Shown piece after piece: positions 26,407-34,893 of a stretch of 64,000 bases of DNA. This DNA comes from Dyella amyloliquefaciens (lineage in GTDB: Bacteria; Pseudomonadota; Gammaproteobacteria; Xanthomonadales; Rhodanobacteraceae). The DNA lies in contig NZ_SAYT01000004.1 of the NCBI RefSeq assembly GCF_004296575.1, forward strand, positions 62,001 through 126,000. The letters are read 5' to 3'. The notes beneath the pieces were generated by a model, which did no database searches, was not told the origin of the DNA, and was given only the letters and a program-made list of their open reading frames with translations. How positions within the stretch are numbered: the first letter of the stretch is position 1; each line of letters starts with the position of its first letter. Both the position numbers and the translations under genes were made by a program.

Positions 26407-27489
26407 ATGATGCGCACTTCATTCACCGGGCTGCCACTGAGGGTTTCATTGCTGGCGGCCCTTCCCATCGCTCTGTGCATGGGCGTCATGGCGCTGCCCG
26501 AACTCGGGCACGCCTACGCGAGCGCGTTTCGCGCCTTCTACGCGGCAACCTTCCTGGCGTGGGTGGTTCCGCTTTGCCTGGTGCAGCGTCGCATGTGGCA
26601 ACGCGGTACGCCGGCTCGCATCGCCGTGCCGGCGTTGCTGCTGGCGACCTATGTGCCCTCGGTGATCAACAACGCGATGGCACAGGCGGCCGCAGTGCAC
26701 TGGAAACTGGTGCCCGCCTTCCAGCTTCGTCGTGCCTTCGCCGGGCTGGATGGCTGCTGGCTCGCCCTCATCGCCTACTGCGCCATCCATGCGCTGCTGC
26801 TCCACTACAACGCCCTGCAGCATTCGCGCCAGCGCGAGGCCGAGGCCGTGGCACTCGCGCGCGAGGCGGAGCTGCGGGCGCTTCAGTACCAGCTGCACCC
26901 GCACTTTCTGTTCAACACGCTCAACAGCATCTCGGCCCTGGTGGCCGGTGGGCGCGGCAGTGATGCCAATCGCATGATCGCCCGCCTGGGCGACCTGCTG
27001 CGGGCCACGCTGGAGCGCAGCGAGCAGCGGGAGGTGTCGCTGGCCGAGGAGCTCTCGCTCACCGAGCACTATCTGGATATCGAGAAGGCCCGGCTTGGCG
27101 CGCGCCTGCAGGTCGCTCTGCACGTAGGTCCTGGGCTGCTGCAGGCGCAGGTGCCGCCGCTGCTGCTGCAGCCCCTGGTGGAGAACGCCATCCGCCACGG
27201 CATCGCACTTCGCACAGAGGGCGGTGCGATGCGCCTAGGCATCGAGGGTGAGCAGCATCTGCTCCGCATCGAGCTGCACAACGAGGGTGTCCCGGCGACG
27301 TCGGATGAGCGTGCGCAGCGATCGACGGCCATTGGCCTGGCGAATATGCGCCAGCGCCTGGAGACGCTCTATCCCGGCCAGCACAGCGTGGACTTCCAGA
27401 TGGACCCGCACGGTGCGTGCACGGTACGACTGATGTTGCCCTTGCGTCTTGCCGCGCCGGCGGAGCAGCGCGAGGCATGCAGCGCATGA
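26407..27489 (+). CDS. LytS/YehU-type sensor histidine kinase
   Basis: 360 residues. Four membrane segments in the first 140 residues form the sensor. The His_kinase domain (PF06580 type) follows: LRALQYQLHPHFLFNTLNSI with the phospho-acceptor His in QLHPHF. An HATPase_c domain then has PPLLLQPLVENAIRHGIAL (N-box) and GLANMRQRLETLYP at the G-box region. The stop overlaps the response regulator start as ATGA, so the pair is coupled. The stimulus is unknown. Kinases of this type pair with LytTR regulators and often respond to metabolites or envelope state. Confidence 0.95.
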   Translation: MMRTSFTGLPLRVSLLAALPIALCMGVMALPELGHAYASAFRAFYAATFLAWVVPLCLVQRRMWQRGTPARIAVPALLLATYVPSVINNAMAQAAAVHWKLVPAFQLRRAFAGLDGCWLALIAYCAIHALLLHYNALQHSRQREAEAVALAREAELRALQYQLHPHFLFNTLNSISALVAGGRGSDANRMIARLGDLLRATLERSEQREVSLAEELSLTEHYLDIEKARLGARLQVALHVGPGLLQAQVPPLLLQPLVENAIRHGIALRTEGGAMRLGIEGEQHLLRIELHNEGVPATSDERAQRSTAIGLANMRQRLETLYPGQHSVDFQMDPHGACTVRLMLPLRLAAPAEQREACSA

Positions 27490-28214
27490 TGCGCGTGATG
27501 GTGGTGGACGACGAACCGCTGGCCCGTGAAGGCGTGCGCGCCCGGCTGGCCTGGCACAACGATCTCTGTTGGATAGGCGAGGCGGGTGATGGCGAAGCCG
27601 CCGTGAAAGTGATGCAGCGCCTGAAGCCGGACCTGGTGTTCATGGACGTGCAGATGCCAGGCATCAGCGGCATCGACGCCTTGCGCAGCATCGAGTCGGA
27701 ACAGCGCCCGCTTGCGATTCTCCTGACCGCCTATGACCAGTTCGCCGTATCAGCGTTCGAGTTGCCTGCGCTGGACTATCTGCTCAAGCCCATCGACGAC
27801 CAACGTTTTCGGGAGTCGCTGGATCGCGCACGCGCCGCCATGCGGCTCCGTGCTGGCAACGACACCGCGCCATCCCTGGCCTGGGCAGAGCGCTTCTCCA
27901 TCCGCGTGGGGCAACGCGTGGTCGTCGTCGATGCCAATGACGTGGACTGGATCGAGGCCCACGACGACTACGCCGGCCTGCATGTCGGCCCGCAGCTGTA
28001 TCTGCTGCGCGAGCCGTTGCACCAGCTCAGCCTGCGGCTCGATCCACGCCGGTTCATACGGGTGCACCGCTCCGCCATCGTCTGCATCGATCGCGTCGCG
28101 GAACTGGAGTCGCTCTCCAATCGCGACTGCCTGCTGCGCCTGAAAGACGGCACACCGTTGCGCGCCAGCCGTACCTATGTCGATTCGCTGCGCGCCGCCC
28201 TGGCGGCGCGATGA
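27486..28214 (+). CDS. LytTR-family response regulator
   Basis: About 242 residues from ATG 27486, which overlaps the kinase stop (ATGA). ATG 27477 or 27489 cannot be excluded. The receiver domain has VVDDEPLAREGVRARL (acidic pair), the phospho-acceptor Asp in LVFMDVQMPG, and the switch lysine in YLLKPI. The LytTR DNA-binding domain has VVDANDVDWIEAHDDYAGLH and FIRVHRSAIVCIDRV. It probably controls its own operon or the acyltransferase. Its stop overlaps the acyltransferase ATG (ATGA at 28211-28214), so signalling and envelope modification are tightly linked. Confidence 0.95.
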   Translation: MMRVMVVDDEPLAREGVRARLAWHNDLCWIGEAGDGEAAVKVMQRLKPDLVFMDVQMPGISGIDALRSIESEQRPLAILLTAYDQFAVSAFELPALDYLLKPIDDQRFRESLDRARAAMRLRAGNDTAPSLAWAERFSIRVGQRVVVVDANDVDWIEAHDDYAGLHVGPQLYLLREPLHQLSLRLDPRRFIRVHRSAIVCIDRVAELESLSNRDCLLRLKDGTPLRASRTYVDSLRAALAAR

Positions 28215-29374
28215 ACTCAACCCCTCATTGTCATCAAGCCATGCGCCTTCCCGGTCTCGACGTACTTCGCGCCATCGCCATCCTCTGGGTGATGCTGTTC
28301 CATTCCTATCTCGTCGGCGGCGTGGGCGACCACTTCGGCGGTGCCGAGCAGTACGGCTGGATGGGCGTGGATCTGTTCTTCGTATTGAGCGGCTTTCTCA
28401 TCGGCACCCAGGTGATGCGACCCCTGGCGGCGGGTAGATCGCTGGATCTATACGGGTTCTATCGGCGGCGAACCTTCCGCATCCTGCCCGCGTTCTTCGT
28501 CGTGCTGGGGGTGTATGCGCTGTGGCCCGCGTGGCGCGAAACACCCGGCATGCAGCCCTTGTGGCAGTTCCCCACGTTCACCTTCAACCTGCTGTACGAC
28601 GACAGCAGCCACTACGCCTTCTCGCATGTGTGGTCGCTATGCGTCGAAGAGCACTTTTACCTGCTGTTTCCGTTCGCGGCCCTGCTGATGTGGCGCAAGC
28701 CATCGGCTGGGCGCTTCATCACGCTGTGCGCGGTCATCGCGCTGGGTGGCATGGCGTTGCGCGCTGCACTGTGGCTGCATTACTACCAGCCCGCAAAGCT
28801 GGCGACGGACGGCACGTCCGGCCTGATGTTCCTTCGATACATCTACTACCCCACCTACTCGCGCCTGGATGGCCTGCTGGCGGGCGTGGCGTTGGCTGCC
28901 TGCAGCGTGTTCCGACCCGCCTGGATGGCCCGCGTGCATCGCCATGGCCATCTCGTGCTGCTGCTCGGTCTCGCTTTGCTGGGAGCCTCCATCGCGCTGT
29001 TCACGCAGCGCGTAGGCTTTGCAGCCACGGTCGTCGGCTACCCGCTGCTGTCGCTCGCGCTGATGGCCATCGTGGCTGCCGCCAGTGGTGGCAGGTCCTG
29101 GCTCGCCCGCTTTCGCATCCCGGGCGCAGGCTGGCTGGCGGCCATCTCGTACAGCCTGTACCTGAGCCACAAGGGCGTCTTTCACCTGGTGGACTCGGCG
29201 TGGGGCGATCGCCTCGAGCAGCATGGCCTGCTGTTGTTCGCCATCTATGCAGTGGCGACGCTGGTCGGTGGTGCCTTGCTGCACTACCTGGTGGAGCGGC
29301 CATGTCTTCGCTGGCGCGATGCAGGTGTCAGGCGTCCTGCGCCCGTGGCGATCGCGGAGCAGGCCTCGGGTTGA
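28211..29374 (+). CDS. Acyltransferase-3 family membrane protein (OafA/YrhL-like)
   Basis: 387 residues with ten or more membrane helices. The N-terminal RLPGLDVLRAIAILWVMLFH contains the conserved R and H of the acyltransferase-3 family, and GVDLFFVLSGFLIGTQVMRP is the second signature. FYRRRTFRILPAFFVVL and SHVWSLCVEEHFYLLFPF (catalytic-loop Glu-Glu-His) follow. Such enzymes O-acetylate sugars of lipopolysaccharide, exopolysaccharide, peptidoglycan or membrane glucans. There is no SGNH domain. Its coupling to a LytTR two-component system suggests regulated surface acylation. Confidence 0.93.
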   Translation: MNSTPHCHQAMRLPGLDVLRAIAILWVMLFHSYLVGGVGDHFGGAEQYGWMGVDLFFVLSGFLIGTQVMRPLAAGRSLDLYGFYRRRTFRILPAFFVVLGVYALWPAWRETPGMQPLWQFPTFTFNLLYDDSSHYAFSHVWSLCVEEHFYLLFPFAALLMWRKPSAGRFITLCAVIALGGMALRAALWLHYYQPAKLATDGTSGLMFLRYIYYPTYSRLDGLLAGVALAACSVFRPAWMARVHRHGHLVLLLGLALLGASIALFTQRVGFAATVVGYPLLSLALMAIVAAASGGRSWLARFRIPGAGWLAAISYSLYLSHKGVFHLVDSAWGDRLEQHGLLLFAIYAVATLVGGALLHYLVERPCLRWRDAGVRRPAPVAIAEQASG

Positions 29375-29408
29375 TCATGCGCACCATGCACGTGTACGCC
29401 ACGATTCG

Positions 29409-30803
29409 TCACAGGGGGCAAAGCAGCGGTATCGATACGCGCACGCGCAGCCCACGTCCCAGCGGCGAATCCAGCAGTTCGATGGAAGCACGATGCAGGC
29501 TCGCCGCGCGCGCCACGATCGAGAGTCCCAGGCCATAACCTTCGCCGCGGCTACCGGCTTCGCGATGGAACCGGGCAAACACCGCATGCCGCCGTTCGAC
29601 CGGGATGCCCGGGCCGTCGTCGATCACTTCCAGCGTCGCTTCCTGGCGGTTCTGCGTGATGGCGAGCTGGATGCGTCCGCCACGCGGCACGTAGCGCAGC
29701 GAGTTCTCCAGCAGGTTGCGCAGCAGTGCGACGAGGGCGGGTTCATAGCCTTGTACCAGCACGGCGTCGCTACGCTCGGAGAAGGCCAGCTCCACGCCGC
29801 GGTCCCGGATCACCGGCGTGAATTCGTCGACCACGTAGTCGGCGACATGCACGAGGTCGACCAGAGCGGGCGCATTCGCCGCCGCGCCCACTTCGATCCT
29901 GGCCAGGGCCAGCAACTGCTCGATGCGATGCGCGAGCGAAGCCGCACTGCCGTGCGCGCCAATGACACTGTCCTGGATCTCCTCCAGCACGACGGTTTCC
30001 AGCGCGCTTTCGAGGTTGAGCATGATGGATGCGAGCGGGGTGCGAAGCTCATGGGCCACATCCGCGCTGAAGCGGCGCTCACGCTCCAGGGCATCTTCCT
30101 GGCGCGCCAGCTGCTCGTTGAGCGCCGCGAGCACCGGTCGTAGCTCCATCGGCGCGTGGGGCAGCACGATGCGTTCGCGACTGCCCGGTTCACGCAGCGA
30201 CAGCGCGCTCGTCAACGTGGCGAGTGGCCGTAGTCCACGCGCGACGGCCCAGCCGACCAGCAGCGCGAGCACCGGCAGGCCCAGCAGGAACGGCAGCCCG
30301 TGCTCGAGCCACAGCGCATGCACGATCTCCTCGCGACTGTCATAGCGGTCGGCCACGCGTATCACGTACTGGCTGGCGGGATCGACGTAGTTGAAAGTGC
30401 GCCACACGTGGTGCTGCTTCTTCAGGTCGTGATAAGCCGAGCCATCGTCGGGCGTGGCGGGCAGCGTCATCAGGTTGGTCGTACCAAGCACCAGATGGCC
30501 CTGCCGGTCGAACACCTGGAAGCCCACCACGGATTCGTTGGTGGCCACTTCACCGGCGGCGCGCAACTCGCTGCGCTTGCGCACGGGCACCAGGATGTCC
30601 TCGCGTCCCGCGAAGGTTTCGATGCCGGCATGCTGGATGATCGTCGCGATGGTGTGGGCCGCCTCGGCGAGTCGTGCGTCGGAGAGCTGCGCCATCTCGG
30701 CGCTGGTGCGGCGGAAGCTGAACGCAGCCAATGGCAGCAGGAACAGCAGCAGCATGGCGATGATCATCCAGCGCAGCCTGCCGCGCAGGCTGTCGGGCTT
30801 CAT
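29409..30803 (-). CDS. QseC-like sensor histidine kinase
   Basis: 464 residues from ATG 30803, overlapping the response regulator stop as ATGA. The open frame extends upstream antisense to the regulator but is not coding there. Architecture: TM1 (WMIIAMLLLFLLPLAAFSF), a periplasmic sensor of about 130 residues (VVGFQVFDRQGHLVLGT), TM2 (PFLLGLPVLALLVGWAVARG), HAMP-like linker, HisKA with FSADVAHELRTPLASIML, and HATPase_c with RNLLENSLRYVPRGG, VIDDGPGIP and GEGYGLGLSIV. It phosphorylates the regulator encoded just upstream. It is the last gene of a run containing a TonB receptor and a secreted phosphatase, so its signal may relate to their substrate. Confidence 0.94.
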   Translation of the reverse strand: MKPDSLRGRLRWMIIAMLLLFLLPLAAFSFRRTSAEMAQLSDARLAEAAHTIATIIQHAGIETFAGREDILVPVRKRSELRAAGEVATNESVVGFQVFDRQGHLVLGTTNLMTLPATPDDGSAYHDLKKQHHVWRTFNYVDPASQYVIRVADRYDSREEIVHALWLEHGLPFLLGLPVLALLVGWAVARGLRPLATLTSALSLREPGSRERIVLPHAPMELRPVLAALNEQLARQEDALERERRFSADVAHELRTPLASIMLNLESALETVVLEEIQDSVIGAHGSAASLAHRIEQLLALARIEVGAAANAPALVDLVHVADYVVDEFTPVIRDRGVELAFSERSDAVLVQGYEPALVALLRNLLENSLRYVPRGGRIQLAITQNRQEATLEVIDDGPGIPVERRHAVFARFHREAGSRGEGYGLGLSIVARAASLHRASIELLDSPLGRGLRVRVSIPLLCPL

Positions 30804-31465
30804 CGCGTTTCCCGTGGAATCATGTAGCCGAACGCGCGCACGTTCTGGATGGTGTCGAAGCTGAGCTTGCGCCGAAGCGAATGCACGAGCACGTCGAGCG
30901 CACCATCGGTGACCACTTTCTCGCTGCCGTACAGCGAGCTTTCCAACGTGTCGCGACGAACCAGTCGCCCGGTGCGCTCCATCAAGGTCTGCAGCAGTGT
31001 GAATTCTTTGCGGGTGAGGTCCACCTTCTTGCCATGGAAGGTGACTTCCAGCGTGGCCAGGTCGAGGCACAGCGCGCCCGCTTCGATGCGGTTATCCGCC
31101 AGTCCCTGCATGCGCCGCGTCAGCGAGCGTATACGTGCCGCGAGCTCGTCGAGGTGGAAGGGCTTGGTGAGGTAATCGTCCGCACCGGCATCGAGGCCGT
31201 GGATGCGCGCCTGCACGGCGTCACGGGCGGTAAGGATCAGCACCGGTGTGCGGATGTGGTTCTGCCGTGCCTCGATCAGTACGTCGAGGCCATCCTTGCC
31301 CGGCAGGCCAAGGTCGAGCAGCACGAGGTCGGCCGTCTTCTCCTGCATGGCGTCCACCGCGCTGGCGCCATCGGTGAGCCAGGTCACCGTGTACGAGAGG
31401 CGATCCAACGCGCGCTGGATCGCCGCGCCCAGCTGCAGGTCGTCTTCCACCAGGATGATGTGCAC
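30800..31465 (-). CDS. OmpR/PhoB-family response regulator (QseB/PmrA-like)
   Basis: 221 residues starting at GTG 31465 (VHIILVEDDLQLGAAIQRAL), with GAGGGG 6 nt upstream. An upstream ATG-initiated frame would add 34 unrelated residues. The receiver has the acidic pair VEDD, the phospho-Asp in LVLLDLGLPGKDG, and the switch Lys in YLTKPFHLDEL. The winged-helix output domain has LTRKEFTLLQTLMERTGRLV and DVLVHSLRRKLSF. It is coupled to the kinase by ATGA. Candidate targets are the upstream acid phosphatase and TonB receptor genes. Confidence 0.95.
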   Translation of the reverse strand: MHIILVEDDLQLGAAIQRALDRLSYTVTWLTDGASAVDAMQEKTADLVLLDLGLPGKDGLDVLIEARQNHIRTPVLILTARDAVQARIHGLDAGADDYLTKPFHLDELAARIRSLTRRMQGLADNRIEAGALCLDLATLEVTFHGKKVDLTRKEFTLLQTLMERTGRLVRRDTLESSLYGSEKVVTDGALDVLVHSLRRKLSFDTIQNVRAFGYMIPRETR

Positions 31466-31551
31466 TGTGTTCCCCTCGAAAGCGAAGCGGGCGCCACATG
31501 CGCCCGCCGCCATCCATCGATTGTCTTGCCGTTTTGTTACGGTCTGGGGTA

Positions 31552-31593
31552 AGAGCCTGTTCAACACCCATGCGGAGGCATTGAACAGGCTCT
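31552..31593. repeat. 13-bp inverted repeat in the acid phosphatase-regulator gap
   Basis: The arms AGAGCCTGTTCAA (31552-31564) and TTGAACAGGCTCT (31581-31593) pair perfectly around a 16-nt loop. The element lies 35 bp after the phosphatase stop and about 90 bp before the regulator start. On the minus strand it is followed by TTACCCC, a poor terminator tail. It could be an mRNA-end hairpin, an operator of the regulator, or a degenerate mobile repeat. Confidence 0.65.
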
Positions 31594-31628
31594 AAGTGCT
31601 CATCCCTGAGCGGGATTCCTCCTGATCG

Positions 31629-32324
31629 TCAGCGTGCGACCAGTCCGGCCGCCTGCAATTCAGCGCGGGCTTCCGCAAGATCATGCTGCAGGGTGGGGGA
31701 AGCCAGCATGCCGCTTGCCAGCGACTGGCCGAATTGGCGCCCCGCATAGATGTCCTGCAAGGTGTGCACGCCCTTCACCACGCGGCGCCAGCCGATGTCG
31801 CGCGACTCCTGCATCAGGGCGTCGGCGTCCTGCGGAAACAGCTGCACCAGCAGGATCGCGTCCACCGTGGCACGGCTGGAGTGGCCGCTCGGGTAGCCGA
31901 AGCTCTTCTTCGACGCTTCCTCCGGATGCTGCGCGCAGGGCGAGGCCGGCGGGCAGGGACGGGGACGCTTCCAGTGGTTCTTGGAGAGATCCACGGCTTC
32001 CTTGGTCTCGTGCTCGGCTTCCTTGAACAGCTTTGCGACGTGGGGCAGCTTGTCCGCACGGAAGCCCGGGCCGATCACATCGGCGAAGTCGAACACATCG
32101 AACTTTTCTTCCTGCTGGGCGCGCGTGAAATCCGCCGCCGAGCGCGCAGCGAAGGCGCGATCGGTGGCAGCGTAGTCGGCCAGATCCTCCGCGCTGCCCG
32201 GCGCGCTGGGCGCGGGCAGCGCGGCCATGGCCTGATTCACCTGCGTGTTGCTGAGGTAGTTGTTGCCGGCGTGCGCGAACGCCGGTGCGGCGAGCAGCAG
32301 TGCAACGAGGGCGTGCTTCATCAT
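31629..32324 (-). CDS. Secreted class A nonspecific acid phosphatase (PAP2 superfamily)
   Basis: 231 residues with a signal peptide (ALVALLLAAPAFAHAG). The phosphatase motifs are in order: K115-x6-R122-P123 (KNHWKRPRP), PSGH at 145-148, and R181-x5-H187-x3-D191 (RVVKGVHTLQD). His187 is the expected nucleophile and His148 the general acid. In the third motif the usual Ser before Arg is Arg (WRR). Class A enzymes release phosphate from many organic monoesters in the periplasm. The gene begins 20 bp after the TonB receptor stop, so they are probably cotranscribed. Confidence 0.93.
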   Translation of the reverse strand: MMKHALVALLLAAPAFAHAGNNYLSNTQVNQAMAALPAPSAPGSAEDLADYAATDRAFAARSAADFTRAQQEEKFDVFDFADVIGPGFRADKLPHVAKLFKEAEHETKEAVDLSKNHWKRPRPCPPASPCAQHPEEASKKSFGYPSGHSSRATVDAILLVQLFPQDADALMQESRDIGWRRVVKGVHTLQDIYAGRQFGQSLASGMLASPTLQHDLAEARAELQAAGLVAR

Positions 32325-32343
32325 CGTCTTCGTATCCCTTCGT

Positions 32344-34650
32344 TCAGAGCGCCAGCGACACGGAGGCGAACCAGCTGCGGCCCGGCAGCACGTAGTAGGA
32401 ACCCACGTTGCCGCTCACCGAGTTGATCACCAGGTTGTGCGCGTCGAACAGGTTGTCCACCTGCAGGCGGATCTTGTAGCTCTTGATCACCGAACCGGTG
32501 AGGTTCTGGCCGTAACCCACGCTCATCGCCGCCTGCCAGTAGCCGCCGGTGCCGATGGTGGAAGTTACCGACGAGGCCACATCGGGGTTGAAGGTGGAGT
32601 TGTAGGCCTTCTGGCTGCCCGAGTACTTGTCGTACAGCGACGCGAAGAAGCCGCCCTGCTCGTACAGCACGCCGAGCGCGGCCGTGCGATCGGGTACGTT
32701 CGGCATGTCGAGGTTGGAGCCCTTGAAATAGGCATCCTGCAACGAGGCGTTGGCGAACACGCTGGTGCCGCTGCCGATGTAATAGGTCGCCTGCCCCTCG
32801 ATGCCCTTGATGTACGCGCCGCGCGCCAGGTAGTACACGGCGTCGGTGGTGCCCGGAATCGTGGTGGAGAACTGGTAGTTCTTGTAGTTGATGAAGTACA
32901 CATCGGCATCCGCATTGAAGCGGTCGGTCTTGTAGACCGTGCCGAACTGGTAGTTCATGGTCTGCGTCGGGCTGGTGTTGTTGGCCGTCGGGTCAGGCAC
33001 GTAGAACTGGTTGAGGTTGGGCGTGAGGAAGCCCTGCGCCACCGTGGCATAGATGCTCCAGTCCTCGCGCAGCATGTAGTTGGCGGTGAGGTAGCCCAGC
33101 GTCTTGTCCCAGCTCTGGCTGTAGTAGAGCGGGGTCTTGGTGGTCTGGTTGATCGGCGCCTGGATGTCGCGCGTCACGTCGAAGTACTTCACGCCCGGGG
33201 TGATGCTGAGGCCGTCGGTGACGTACCACTGGTATTCGGCGTACAGCTGGCCGGTGTGCAGCTGGTCCTTCATCGTGTACTTGTACGGACCGCTGTACAC
33301 GCCCTTGCTGTTGAACGTGCCGAAGGTGGACGCGCCCGGCTTCACGTCGATGGCGCCGTCGCGGCCGTAGTCGATGGCCACGCTGCTGCGGCTGTTGTTG
33401 GTGTATTCGTACCAGCCGCCCGTGCGGAACTGGCCGTGATCATCGGTGTACGTCACCTGCAGCGTGTCGCCCCACGCGCGGTAGTTGTTGATCTTCACGT
33501 AGCCGCCCATGTTGGTGGGCGAAGCCTTGGTGCCCACGTAGGGGCTCTCATGGCTGGTGTTGTCGTACGCGTAGGTATAGACCTTGTTGTCCAGCGCCCA
33601 GTTCTCCGACAGCGCGCTGCGCACGCCGAGGTATTCCAGGTCGGTCTGCTTGGTCTGGTAGTTGTAGCAGGCGCAGTTGACGCTGGTCGGGTCCTGGTTG
33701 AGGCCGAAGTTGCGGCCCAGCTGGTCGATCTGCTGCAGTGTCAGCGAGCTGAGGTTCGGGTTGTTGAAGCGGATGTAGTTGTAGTTGCTGAGGAAGGTGA
33801 TCTCGGTGCTCTCGCCGATCGGCTGCACGTACTTGATGTAGCCGGTCTTGCGCGACATGTCGCCGTTGGTCTTGGCGGTGTCGGTGTCCATGTACTGCGC
33901 GCTGGCGATGAACTTGCCGCCGCCCAGGTCATCGAGCTTGCCCGAGTTCACTTCCAGGTGCGTCAGCGAGGTGCTGTAGCTGCCGAAGCTCTGCGTGGGG
34001 ATGAACGAGAACGTGTCGGTCGGATCCTTCGAGCTCAACGCCACGGTACCGCCGAAGGTGGCCTGGCCGATGGTGCTGGCATTGCCCGGACCGCGGTCGA
34101 TCAGCACCTGGCCGAGCATCTTCGCCGGGAAATAGCTGCTGGTGTGATGGCTGAAGTCGTTGGTATCGCCGAACGGGATGCCGTCGTAGGTGACGTTGTA
34201 CTGGTTGTCGTTGAAGCCGCGCAGCGTCATCTGCTTGGACTCGCCCAGGCCCGGACCGGCGGTGCTCACGTTGGTCACAGCCGGCGAGATGGCGGCGATG
34301 GTGGCGTAGTCCGCGGTGGGCGCCACGTGGTTGCTGATCCAGTCCAGCCCGATGATGGACTGCGGCTGAGTGATGGTGAGATCGGCCTGGGTCGGCGCCT
34401 GCAGGATCGCGGAGCCGGTGGTGTTGGCCTTCACCTCCACCTCTTCCAGCTGCTTGGGCGCCTTGAGGGCGGCGCTCGCGTTGGCCGCCGCGGCATCGGC
34501 GTCAGTGTCGGTGGCATAAGCCGGCAGGCACAGGCACAGGCCGGCGAGCATCGCCAGGCCCATCGGCGTGCGCCACTGGCGGATACCACGGGAAATCGGG
34601 TGCAGGGCAGGGAGCGACGCAACAATGCGCCGGCTGGATGACGTGGACAT
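32344..34650 (-). CDS. TonB-dependent outer-membrane receptor linked to a phosphatase
   Basis: 768 residues from ATG 34650. The signal region is long (hydrophobic core GLAMLAGLCLCLPAYA at 31-46), and Met30 is an alternative start. A TonB-box-like LEEVEVKANT leads to a plug (SIIGLDWISNHVAPTADYAT... MTLRGFNDNQYNVTYDGIPF... LIDRGPGNASTIGQATFGG) and then the barrel, ending ...SWFASVSLAL with a terminal hydrophobic residue. The plug lacks the VLKGP motif of typical siderophore receptors. It heads a run of receptor, acid phosphatase, response regulator and kinase, suggesting uptake of a phosphorylated organic substrate. No riboswitch was identified upstream. Confidence 0.94.
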   Translation of the reverse strand: MSTSSSRRIVASLPALHPISRGIRQWRTPMGLAMLAGLCLCLPAYATDTDADAAAANASAALKAPKQLEEVEVKANTTGSAILQAPTQADLTITQPQSIIGLDWISNHVAPTADYATIAAISPAVTNVSTAGPGLGESKQMTLRGFNDNQYNVTYDGIPFGDTNDFSHHTSSYFPAKMLGQVLIDRGPGNASTIGQATFGGTVALSSKDPTDTFSFIPTQSFGSYSTSLTHLEVNSGKLDDLGGGKFIASAQYMDTDTAKTNGDMSRKTGYIKYVQPIGESTEITFLSNYNYIRFNNPNLSSLTLQQIDQLGRNFGLNQDPTSVNCACYNYQTKQTDLEYLGVRSALSENWALDNKVYTYAYDNTSHESPYVGTKASPTNMGGYVKINNYRAWGDTLQVTYTDDHGQFRTGGWYEYTNNSRSSVAIDYGRDGAIDVKPGASTFGTFNSKGVYSGPYKYTMKDQLHTGQLYAEYQWYVTDGLSITPGVKYFDVTRDIQAPINQTTKTPLYYSQSWDKTLGYLTANYMLREDWSIYATVAQGFLTPNLNQFYVPDPTANNTSPTQTMNYQFGTVYKTDRFNADADVYFINYKNYQFSTTIPGTTDAVYYLARGAYIKGIEGQATYYIGSGTSVFANASLQDAYFKGSNLDMPNVPDRTAALGVLYEQGGFFASLYDKYSGSQKAYNSTFNPDVASSVTSTIGTGGYWQAAMSVGYGQNLTGSVIKSYKIRLQVDNLFDAHNLVINSVSGNVGSYYVLPGRSWFASVSLAL

Positions 34651-34763
34651 GGTGGCCTGTGTAGTGGCTGGATTCAGCGCACTAGCGTGGTTTGGCCGTT
34701 TGACAGTTCTGTTGCACGCCGGTGATGCGCGCCGACCGATGGCTTAGCGTCGTCTTAGATGAC

Positions 34764-34874
34764 CCCTGTAGAAGCGCACCCAGTGCGCGATAACCACCTC
34801 GCCACCGTGGTCACACCTGCGAGGGTGACGCCTGCCTTGCGGGCCGATCGCGCACTGCGTGCGCTCTTACAGGA
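34764..34874. repeat. REP doublet (imperfect inverted copies of about 28 bp)
   Basis: The left arm 34764-34791 and right arm 34847-34874 are inverted copies. The inner 11 bp (CAGTGCGCGAT with ATCGCGCACTG) are perfect and the outer part (GTGCGCTTCTACAGG vs GTGCGCTCTTACAGG) is nearly so. The motif CTGTAGAAGCGCACCCAGTG is of the CTGTAGGAGCGCAC type abundant between genes in Xanthomonadales. It lies between the TonB receptor promoter region and the cupin gene's end. Confidence 0.82.
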
Positions 34875-34893
34875 GGAGGGTGAGGGGCACCCC

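Noticed and set aside
32260-34641. A 793-codon plus-strand open frame over the TonB receptor
   Set aside because: Antisense shadow of the receptor, with low-complexity Val/Gly/Arg composition. The same reasoning removes 11955-13139, 13396-14619, 14746-16185, 21358-23301 (minus) and 61085-62452.
34651-34893. Possible cobalamin or other riboswitch upstream of the TonB receptor
   Set aside because: The structure is explained by the REP doublet. I could not find a conserved cobalamin core (such as GCCACTG with the other boxes).
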